Shown: one piece after another, positions 41,775-48,760 of the stretch
Numbering within the stretch: position 1 is the first letter of the stretch
Layout of the letters: each line of letters starts with the position of its first letter
Assembly: GCA_038229135.1 (NCBI GenBank)
Contig: JBBROS010000026.1
Coordinates: 1-50,166, forward strand
Reading direction: 5' to 3'
Origin: JBBROS01 sp038229135
GTDB lineage: Bacteria > Pseudomonadota > Alphaproteobacteria > Acetobacterales > Acetobacteraceae
Length of the DNA: 50,166 nucleotides
Position numbers and translations under genes: made by a program
The notes under the pieces: generated by a model
What the model was told of the DNA's origin: nothing
What the model saw: only the letters and a program-made list of their open reading frames with translations
Databases searched by the model: none

Positions 41775-42644
41775 TCATTCGACCACGATGCGGGAGTCCG
41801 ATACCCCCGCGCGCCCCGCCTGGTCCAGCGCTGCATCGGCCGCAGCCGCATTCGGGTAGGGCCCGGCGCGAACCACCGCCCGGTCCCCCTCGCGCCCGGC
41901 CTGGGCGCCCAGGGCGGCAAGCTTCGCCTGGAGCTGGCGCGCATAAGCCGGGTTGGTGAACGACCCGGCGAGCAGCATCAGCCGCACCGGCCCGACCGCC
42001 ACACGCCGCACCGTCTCTGGCAGACGATCCGGCACTGCGTCTGCCGCAAGACCCACGGCCGCGCTCGCCTGCACCGGCCCGCCCGCTGCACGGCCCCGGC
42101 CAGACTGCCCGGCCCCCGCCGGCGGCGTCAGCGTCTCCGAAACCACGTTCCCCCGCGGCGCGCTCGCCATAGCGAGCCTCGGCCCGCCCTGCAGCTGCTC
42201 GCGCAACGCGAGGCTTGCCCCCTCCTCGACCTGCACCCGCACGGGCGCCGCCCCGCCCACCTCGAGCAGCGCCGCCGCGCGGGGAGACAACCCAATGAGC
42301 CGCCCCGGCATCCCCGGCCCGCGGTCGTTCACCCGCAGCACCGCCTGCAGCCCAGTCTCGAGGTTCGTCACGCGCACCAGCGCCGGCAGTTGCAGCGTGG
42401 GGTGCGCGGCGACCATCGCGCCGTCATCGGCTGCCTCGCCATTGGCGGTCAGCCCGCGTCGGGGAGGGAGCACGGCGGCCAGGCCGGTCTCGTCGTATTG
42501 AAAGCGCTCGCGCGGGTAGAACCATGCGCCGCCCGCCTGGTAGCCGCCGCCCACCACGTAGCGCGGCGCCGGCGCCGGCTCGGTCGGGCGCCGCGCGCAA
42601 CCGGCCAGCATCGCGGCCAGCAGCAGAACCCCGAGCCGCGTCAC
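41775..42644 (-). CDS. rlpA: RlpA-like lipoprotein with SPOR domain
   Basis: 289 residues from GTG 42644 (GTGA overlap with the preceding gene). The lipobox LAGC puts the lipid on Cys16. The double-psi barrel is recognisable by RGLTANGEAADDGAMVAAHPTLQLPALVRVTNL and RVNDRGPGMPGRLIGLS. The C-terminal VRLMLLAGSFTNPAYARQLQAKL is a SPOR domain that binds denuded septal peptidoglycan. RlpA cleaves glycan strands at the septum. The first half of the barrel is unusual: the family's ASWYG block is missing. Confidence 0.85.
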   Translation of the reverse strand: MTRLGVLLLAAMLAGCARRPTEPAPAPRYVVGGGYQAGGAWFYPRERFQYDETGLAAVLPPRRGLTANGEAADDGAMVAAHPTLQLPALVRVTNLETGLQAVLRVNDRGPGMPGRLIGLSPRAAALLEVGGAAPVRVQVEEGASLALREQLQGGPRLAMASAPRGNVVSETLTPPAGAGQSGRGRAAGGPVQASAAVGLAADAVPDRLPETVRRVAVGPVRLMLLAGSFTNPAYARQLQAKLAALGAQAGREGDRAVVRAGPYPNAAAADAALDQAGRAGVSDSRIVVE

Positions 42645-43600
42645 CCGGCGGCAGCGTCCGCGAGCAGGCCCACTGCCAGCGCATAGAAGTCGGACGGGTT
42701 GTAGCTGCGGATGGCCTGAAAATTGGCATAGACCATGTAGCCCTCACCCGGTCCAGCCCCGTCGGGCACGACCACGCCGCCCATCACGTCCGGCCGGGTG
42801 AACGGCCGCCCGTCGGGCCGAGCCACGCCCGCGCGGGCCCATTCGGCCAGGCTGCGCTTCGCATCCCGCCCACCCGCGACGCCCGGCGGTACGCGCACCG
42901 GCTGCCCCCAGGGCTCGCCACGCCGCCACTTGCCGGCGCGCGCCAGGTAGTTGCCAACGGAGCCGAACACGTCCGGCTTGCTGTCCCAGATGTCCCGCCG
43001 CCCGTCGCCGTCGAAATCCACCGCGTAGCTCAAGTAGGAACTCGGCATGAATTGCGGCTGCCCCATCGCTCCCGCATACCCGCCCGTCAGCCGCCCCGGC
43101 GTCACGTCCCCCGCATCGAGGATCTTCAGCGCGTTCAGCAGCTCCTTGCGGAAGAACGCCGCCCGCCGCCCCTCCCACGCAAGCGTCGAGAGCGCCTCGA
43201 CCAGGCGGTAATTGCCCTTGTTGGCGCCGAACGCCGACTCGATCCCCCAGATGCCGACGATGATGGCCGGATCGACGCCATACTGCGCCTCCACCCGCTC
43301 CAGCAGCGGACGCTCCCGCGCAAAGTTCTCGCGCGCCGCCTGCAGCCGGCTCTCGGGCAGCACCCGGGCGCGATATTCGGGCCAGGTCAGGCTGAACTCG
43401 GGCTGCCGGCGGTCCAGCTCGATCACCCGCTGGTTCGGCTGTACGCCGGCGAAGGCCGAGGCCAGCGTCGCGTCGCGGATCCCGGCCCGCCGCGCCTCCG
43501 CCTTCACCCCGGCGACGAACGAGTCGAACGAGCCGGACTGCGCGAAGGCCGGGGTGGCCAGGAGCGCGGGGGCGGCGAGCAGCGTGCGGCGGTTCAGCAT
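42641..43600 (-). CDS. Lytic murein transglycosylase (MltB-like)
   Basis: 319 residues with an export signal (MLNRRTLLAAPALLATPAFA). The catalytic Glu is E121 in GIWGIESAFGANKG, followed by TGGYAGAMGQPQFMPSSYL and VDFDGDGRRDIWDS, all hallmarks of the MltB/SLT-2 fold. It cleaves the MurNAc-GlcNAc bond and forms anhydro-muropeptides in the periplasm. It leads the peptidoglycan–tmk–holB–metG operon; a 193-base gap separates it from the divergent PrpD gene. Confidence 0.9.
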   Translation of the reverse strand: MLNRRTLLAAPALLATPAFAQSGSFDSFVAGVKAEARRAGIRDATLASAFAGVQPNQRVIELDRRQPEFSLTWPEYRARVLPESRLQAARENFARERPLLERVEAQYGVDPAIIVGIWGIESAFGANKGNYRLVEALSTLAWEGRRAAFFRKELLNALKILDAGDVTPGRLTGGYAGAMGQPQFMPSSYLSYAVDFDGDGRRDIWDSKPDVFGSVGNYLARAGKWRRGEPWGQPVRVPPGVAGGRDAKRSLAEWARAGVARPDGRPFTRPDVMGGVVVPDGAGPGEGYMVYANFQAIRSYNPSDFYALAVGLLADAAAG

Positions 43601-43660
43601 GGGCCCCTAGTGCCACAGCCGGGCCATACGCGCCAACGCAGGATGGCGGCGCCCGCGGCG

Positions 43661-43708
43661 AATACGAATGGCGCCGCCCGTGCAAATACGAAATTGGCGC
43701 CGCCCGTG
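43661..43708. repeat. Two-copy direct repeat in divergent intergenic region
   Basis: AATACGAATGGCGCCGCCCGTG (43661-43682) is repeated two bases later as AATACGAAATTGGCGCCGCCCGTG with a two-base insertion. It lies between the divergent mltB-like and PrpD genes, where their promoters are expected. The rest of this 193-base gap shows no clear promoter. Confidence 0.6.
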
Positions 43709-43793
43709 GCGACGACGTGATTGGAACGGACGCGCCCATGCGTCACAGTGCCTCCAACGCAGCGGCACACCCGCGCATTCGGGGAGACGACCC

Positions 43794-45191
43794 ATGGAGA
43801 TCACCGCCACCCTCGCCACCCACGTGGCCACGCTTCGGCCCGAACACCTGCCGCCCGAGGTCCGGCGCCGGGCCTGCCAACTGGTGCTGGACCTCGCCGG
43901 CTGTATCATCCGCGCCCGGCACGATGCAGAGAGCACGCCGCCGCTCATTGCCGCCGCCCGGGCGCTGGGCGTCGCGGCCGGCAACGGCTCGGTGTTCGGC
44001 GACACGTCGCGCTGGACCCCGGCGGGTGCGGCCTTCCTCAACGCCGCGCTCGGCCACTCGCTCGACTTCGACGACACGCACGCGGCCGGCTCCCTGCACC
44101 CCGGCGCCCCCGTCATCGCGGCGGCGCTGGCCGCTGCGGAGATGAAGGGCGCCTCGGGTGCGGAGCTCGTGGCCGCCATCGTCGCCGGCTATGATGTCAT
44201 GTGCCGCCTCGCCATGGCGCTGCCCGCAGGCGACCATTACGCCCGCGGCTTCCACCCCACCGCCACCTGCGGCGTGTTCGGCGCCGCCGCAGCCGCCGCA
44301 CGCGTGTTCGGCCTGGACGCGAAGGGCGTCGCGGACGCGTTCGGCATCGCCCTCAGCCAGGCGGCCGGCAGCCTCCAGTTCCTCGAGAACGGCGCCTGGT
44401 CGAAGCGCTTCCAGGTCGGCTGGAGCAGCCTATCGGGCCTGACCGCCGCGGCTCTCGCCCGCGAGGGCTTCCTCGGCGCCTCCCACCCCATCGAAGGCAA
44501 GCACGGCTTCCTCGCCGCCTATGCGCCCTCGCCCGACCCGGCCCGCGCCATCCAGGGCCTCGGCACCGACTGGGACGTGATGAACACCGCGGTGAAGCCG
44601 TACCCTTCCTGCCGCTACGGCCACGCCGCCATCGACGCCGCGCTGGCACTCCGCGCCGAGCTGGGCCTGCAGCCGCACGAGATCGAACGCGGCACGATCG
44701 GCTTGCCCCATGCCGGCATGACCCTCATCGGGGCCCCCGCCGACCGGAAGGCGGACCCGCAGAGCGTGGTGGACGGCCAGTTCAGCGGCCCCTTCGTGGT
44801 GGCCACGGCCCTCTGCACCGGGACCGTGGGCTGGGACAGCTATGCCCTGCTGCAGGACCCGGCCATCCGCGCCCTCTTGCCCCGACTGGTGTGCGAGCAC
44901 GACCCGGAGGCGGAGGCGGCCTTCCCCGCCAACATGGCCGCCTCGCTCACGCTCCATGCCCGCGGGCAGGTCATCCGCCGCTTCGTGCCCGTGCCCAAGG
45001 GCGAGCCGGGCAACTTCCTCACCGACCTCGAGCTTCAGGCCAAGTTCGACGGCCTGGCCCGCCCCGTGCTCGGCGAAGAGCGTGCGGCCCGGCTCGCGGA
45101 GGCCCTGCTCCGGCTGGACGAGGCGCCTGGCCTTGGGGCCGTCATGCGCCTGTGTGCTCCGACGGCCGGGGCGCGGTTGGCGGGGGATTGA
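43794..45191 (+). CDS. MmgE/PrpD family protein
   Basis: 465 residues. LDFDDTHAAGSLHPGAPVIAAALAAAE, FHPTATCGVFGAAAAAARVFGLD and FLENGAWSKRFQVGWS (split here by several blocks) are typical of the 2-methylcitrate dehydratase/iminodisuccinate-type family. The substrate is not predictable: members include 2-methylcitrate dehydratase and cis-aconitate decarboxylase. No methylcitrate synthase or lyase is near. ATG 43794 has GGAGA seven bases upstream. Confidence 0.88.
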   Translation: MEITATLATHVATLRPEHLPPEVRRRACQLVLDLAGCIIRARHDAESTPPLIAAARALGVAAGNGSVFGDTSRWTPAGAAFLNAALGHSLDFDDTHAAGSLHPGAPVIAAALAAAEMKGASGAELVAAIVAGYDVMCRLAMALPAGDHYARGFHPTATCGVFGAAAAAARVFGLDAKGVADAFGIALSQAAGSLQFLENGAWSKRFQVGWSSLSGLTAAALAREGFLGASHPIEGKHGFLAAYAPSPDPARAIQGLGTDWDVMNTAVKPYPSCRYGHAAIDAALALRAELGLQPHEIERGTIGLPHAGMTLIGAPADRKADPQSVVDGQFSGPFVVATALCTGTVGWDSYALLQDPAIRALLPRLVCEHDPEAEAAFPANMAASLTLHARGQVIRRFVPVPKGEPGNFLTDLELQAKFDGLARPVLGEERAARLAEALLRLDEAPGLGAVMRLCAPTAGARLAGD

Positions 45192-45195
45192 ACCA

Positions 45196-45792
45196 GTGGG
45201 GACAGACGCGGTCCTGTCGAACGACGGGCTGCTACCCTTCCGCTCAATGGCCTACAACAATGCCTGGGCCAATCACCGTTTGCTCCAGGCATGCCGGCAT
45301 CTCACGCAACACGAGTTTGCCGCTCGCAGAAGCGGTTTTTTTCCAACCCTATGCGCAACGCTGAACCACATCCTCGTAGTCGACCGGTTCTACGTCGACG
45401 CGATGGAACGGGGCACGCTCGGACCGGCGGCCTGGGCAGAGCCCGAGCCTTGTCGCACTGTGGACGAACTCGGCCTGGCGCAGGCCGAGGTAGACCGGCA
45501 ATTGCTCCACGTGGTGGTCGGGCTGGGTCCGGCTGACCTCGGTCGGGTCGTTGCCATCCACCGTAGGTCCCGCGTGCAACACGAGCGTATGGATCGCCTG
45601 CTGCTGCATGTGTTCCAGCACCAGATCCATCATCGCGGCCAAGCTCATGCGATGCTGAGCGGCACGTCGGTTGCTCCGCCCCAGCTGGATGAGTTCTTCG
45701 CGGCCGAAGAGGAGCCACTTCGGGCAGGCGAGTTCGCCGCTTTAGGCTGGACCGAGGAGACGATCTGGGGCGCCCGGACGCCCGGGGCCTAG
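45196..45792 (+). CDS. DinB-like four-helix metal-binding protein
   Basis: 198 residues from GTG 45196. MAYNNAWANHRLLQACRHL, TLNHILVVDRFYVDAM and HVFQHQIHHRGQAHAMLSG are the three DinB/YfiT helices, with His residues placed to bind one divalent metal. DinB-fold proteins act in thiol-dependent transfers or detoxification, and many are uncharacterised. GTG 45196 is preferred, with GGGGGA eight bases upstream; ATG 45247 is possible but would begin at the first helix. It begins five bases after the PrpD stop. Confidence 0.8.
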   Translation: MGTDAVLSNDGLLPFRSMAYNNAWANHRLLQACRHLTQHEFAARRSGFFPTLCATLNHILVVDRFYVDAMERGTLGPAAWAEPEPCRTVDELGLAQAEVDRQLLHVVVGLGPADLGRVVAIHRRSRVQHERMDRLLLHVFQHQIHHRGQAHAMLSGTSVAPPQLDEFFAAEEEPLRAGEFAALGWTEETIWGARTPGA

Positions 45793-45886
45793 TCCTCGCG
45801 CGCCGATCCGCTAACAAGGCGCATGCTCTCCCCGGCGCTCCAATCGCTCCTTCTCGAAGCCGCGCTGCAGACGGCCGCCATGGTCG

Positions 45887-46147
45887 GCATTGCCGCTGTC
45901 CGACGTGGATGCGGGCGCCATCACGGGCAACTACGCCGTCGCGGCTGGGCTCGACCCGTTGAACGACAGCCTGGTGGTGGAGAAGGCCGGCCCGGCGCTC
46001 ATCGCGCAATATTGCTGCCTGGTTGTGGTGCGGCAGGGCGACGAGGCAAAGCCGTGGGCCAAGCTGCTCGCGTCCGGCTACGCCGACCCGGCGCTGAAGC
46101 AGTGGGTTACGGCCACGTTCAAGGGCACCGTCATCCCTGGAGCCTGA
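45887..46147 (+). pseudogene. C-terminal remnant of a MetQ/NlpA-type substrate-binding protein
   Basis: About 85 residues, LPLSDVDAGAITGNYAVAAG followed by VVVRQGDEAKPWAKLLASGYADPALKQWV and FKGTVIPGA, match the last third of the D-methionine ABC transporter binding lipoprotein MetQ. The first two thirds (signal peptide and lobe I) are missing and the sequence just upstream in frame does not continue the family. A TTG at 45890 could start translation, but a functional binder is not possible. It is a degraded fragment. Confidence 0.7.
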
Positions 46148-46195
46148 CCGCCCAGGGTCGTGGAGCGCCACGGCCTCGTTGGCCGCGGCGCCGGC

Positions 46196-46654
46196 TCAGC
46201 CCCCGCTGCTCTTGCGCTTCTCGCGCCCGCGCGCCGCATTGGCCGTGGCGGCTGCGGCCGCTGCCTGCGCAGCCGCCTGGTTCGACAGCTCGTAGGCATC
46301 GGCCAGCAACGTCAGCCGCGCCGTGTTCGGCAGCTTGCGAAAGGCGCTCAACAGCAGCGCTTCCTCGTTCGAGTTCTCCGGCGGCACCGGGTCGTTCTCG
46401 AGCAGAACGCCCACCGGCACGCTCAGCGACTGCGCAAGCTTGATCAGCCGCGACGTCTCCGGAAAGCACGTGCCCCAGATCCATGCGTGCACCGCCACCC
46501 GCGACACGTCCATGGTGCGCGCGAGGCTCGCCTGCGTAATGCCACGTTCACTCATGATCCGCGCAAGATTGTGCCGGAACCGGTCCCGCGAAGGGTCCGA
46601 ACCTGCCTTGCCCTCGTTGGGCCAGCCCCGCAAACCTGCCTGTCGCTCGGTCAT
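46196..46654 (-). CDS. XRE-family DNA-binding regulator
   Basis: 152 residues from ATG 46654, with AAGGAG five bases upstream. A helix-turn-helix spans about 26-85: FRHNLARIMSERGITQASLARTMDVSRVAVHAWIWG (read in blocks) and LIKLAQSLSVPVGVLLE. The C-terminus is Ala/Gln-rich and ends in basic residues. A 15-bp palindrome lies 24 bases upstream of the start and may be its own operator. Regulated genes are unknown; asnB is 93 or more bases upstream on the same strand. Confidence 0.82.
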   Translation of the reverse strand: MTERQAGLRGWPNEGKAGSDPSRDRFRHNLARIMSERGITQASLARTMDVSRVAVHAWIWGTCFPETSRLIKLAQSLSVPVGVLLENDPVPPENSNEEALLLSAFRKLPNTARLTLLADAYELSNQAAAQAAAAAATANAARGREKRKSSGG

Positions 46655-46677
46655 AGACGCTCCTTCGCCGGCGGCGG

Positions 46678-46692
46678 TGCGATTCGATCGCA
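46678..46692. promoter_or_regulatory. Palindromic operator candidate for the XRE regulator
   Basis: TGCGAT-TCG-ATCGCA is a perfect inverted repeat with 6-bp arms, centred about 30 bases before the XRE start codon. The size and position suit autoregulation by a helix-turn-helix dimer. The surrounding gap 46697-46789 is AT-rich for this sequence and probably contains the promoter. Confidence 0.4.
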
Positions 46693-46789
46693 TCACCGAT
46701 CCGTTCTACTGAGATAACGTCTTAATCACGCATTCGCGATCATGCAACATACAAAAAACGAGATTTCCGTTCGTTCTTGGTTGCAATTG

Positions 46790-48700
46790 TCACTCCGCAG
46801 CGCGTGCCACCCCTGGCTTCACCTGCTCGGCCGCCACCAGGAATCCCTCGAACGCCAGCAGTAGCCACAATGCCTGCGCATGATCGGATCGCCCGGTGAC
46901 GTGCTGGTCGAGCAGCGCTTCCACCCGCACCGGGTCGAACAGTCCGGAATCCGCCATCGGCCCGCCCAGCAGCCGCTCGCGGACACGCGCCTCGTCCCGC
47001 CGCAGCAGCCCCGAGAGCGACGTCGCGAACCCCTGCTTGCGCCGATGCAGCAGGTCGTGCGGCAGCAGCGGCTCGAGCGCCTTGCGCAAGACCCACTTTC
47101 CCTCCTGCCCCCGCAGCTTCAGCGAGGCCGGCAGCGCCATCCCCCACTCCATGAAGCGCCAGTCGAGGAACGGCGCCCGCACCTCGAGCGAGTGCGCCAT
47201 GCTCGTCCGATCCACCTTCGTCAGTATGTCGCCGACCAGATACGTGTTCACGTCGACATACTGGGCCTGCAGCAGAGTGTCGTCGGAGTCGCAGGCCTGC
47301 ATGAGATCGACGATCCGCGAGGCCGGGTCGTGCCCCTCGAGCTGGGCGCGCAGCGTGGCCGAGAACAGCGACCGGCGCTGGTCGTGATGAACCTTCGCGA
47401 CCGTCCGGTAATAGCCCAGCGCGCTATCCAGGCTGATCTCCGTCAAGGTGTGCTTGGCCCGCAGCCAGCGAGGCGCCCAATCCATCTTCGGGTAGGCGGC
47501 GGCAAGCTGCCCCAGCACGCCCCGGCGCAGCGGCGACGGCACGTAGGCCCGAACCGCCTCGGCCATCTGGTGCCAGCGATACCGCCGGTAGCCGCCGAAC
47601 ACCTCGTCCCCCCCGTCACCCGACACGGACACCGTCACATGGCGCCGCGCCAGCGCCGCCACGGCTTCGGTCGGCACGGACGACGTGTCCCCGAACGGCT
47701 CCCCGAACATGTGGGCCTGGGCCCGCACCGCCTCGAGGTAGTTCGGCGACGCCTGGTCCACCCGTTGCACGGTGCCGTAGCGCTCGGCGACGATCCGGGC
47801 GAGCGGCGTCTCGTCCTCGTCTCCCGGGAAGCCGATCGTGAACGTCTCGAGCGGCGTGGACAGCAGGCCCGAGGCGGTTGCCACCACCGCGCCGCTATCG
47901 ATCCCGCCCGAGAGGAACGCGCCCAGCGGCACGTCCGACACGAGGCAGGACTGCACCGCCTGGCTCAGCCGCCCCTGCAGCTCGGCCAGCGCATCCTGCT
48001 CGGACACCTGGTGCACCGCAGTCGGCGCCGACCAGTAGCGCCGTGGGGCAGCATGCGCGCCTTCCCGGATGAGCAGGTAGTGCGCGGCCGGGAGCTTGTG
48101 GATGCCGGCGTAGATGGTGTGCGGGTCGGGCACGTAGCCGAAGGCGAAGAAGTCGTCGACGGCAGCCGGGCAGATGCGGCGCTCGAGGTCCGGCACGTGC
48201 GCCAGCGCCGCCATCTCGGAGCCGAACACGAGCGAGCCGTCGGGGCGCCGGGCATAGTATAGCGGCTTCTCCCCCGCCCGGTCCCGCGCGAGGAACAGTG
48301 TCTTCTGGTTGCGGTCCCAAATGGCGAGGGCGAACTGCCCCACCAGATGCTGCAGCAAGTCCGGACCCCAGCTCTCCCAGGCATGGACGACCGCTTCCGT
48401 GTCGCTGTGGTCCGTACGAAACACATGACCGAGTGCCTTCAGCTTCGGCCACAGCTCGGCGAAGTTGAAGATCTCACCGTTGAACACGATGACGACCGAG
48501 CCGTCCTCGTTGAACATCGGCTGGTGCCCGCCGGCCGGGTCGATGATGGCGAGGCGGCGGTGCCCGAAGCCGAGGCCGGGCTCGACGTGGAACCCGTCAC
48601 CATCCGGCCCGCGATGGGCCAGCGCCGCCGTCATGCGGCCGAGCATGCCCCGGTCAATCGGGCCGCCCCCGGGATGATGGATTCCTGCCAGGCCACACAT
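46790..48700 (-). CDS. asnB: Glutamine-hydrolysing asparagine synthase-type amidotransferase
   Basis: 636 residues. ATG 48700 is chosen because it makes the catalytic Cys residue 2 (MCGLAG); AAGGAG is six bases upstream. The glutaminase domain has HRGPDGDGF near 29-37, FNGEIFNF near 73-80 and ARDRAGEKPLYYA. The synthase domain has the pyrophosphate loop SGGIDSG at 264-270 and SGDGGDEVFGGYRRY. Paralogs of this size often sit in exopolysaccharide (PEP-CTERM/exosortase-type) loci and amidate a sugar acid or other carboxylate rather than Asp. The GT4 gene upstream, 60 bases away, supports a surface-glycan role. Confidence 0.88.
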   Translation of the reverse strand: MCGLAGIHHPGGGPIDRGMLGRMTAALAHRGPDGDGFHVEPGLGFGHRRLAIIDPAGGHQPMFNEDGSVVIVFNGEIFNFAELWPKLKALGHVFRTDHSDTEAVVHAWESWGPDLLQHLVGQFALAIWDRNQKTLFLARDRAGEKPLYYARRPDGSLVFGSEMAALAHVPDLERRICPAAVDDFFAFGYVPDPHTIYAGIHKLPAAHYLLIREGAHAAPRRYWSAPTAVHQVSEQDALAELQGRLSQAVQSCLVSDVPLGAFLSGGIDSGAVVATASGLLSTPLETFTIGFPGDEDETPLARIVAERYGTVQRVDQASPNYLEAVRAQAHMFGEPFGDTSSVPTEAVAALARRHVTVSVSGDGGDEVFGGYRRYRWHQMAEAVRAYVPSPLRRGVLGQLAAAYPKMDWAPRWLRAKHTLTEISLDSALGYYRTVAKVHHDQRRSLFSATLRAQLEGHDPASRIVDLMQACDSDDTLLQAQYVDVNTYLVGDILTKVDRTSMAHSLEVRAPFLDWRFMEWGMALPASLKLRGQEGKWVLRKALEPLLPHDLLHRRKQGFATSLSGLLRRDEARVRERLLGGPMADSGLFDPVRVEALLDQHVTGRSDHAQALWLLLAFEGFLVAAEQVKPGVARAAE

Positions 48701-48760
48701 GCCGTTCTCCTTGCTCCGGAGTGTGCCGCACATGGCGAGCCGGCACCAGACTCCGCACCG

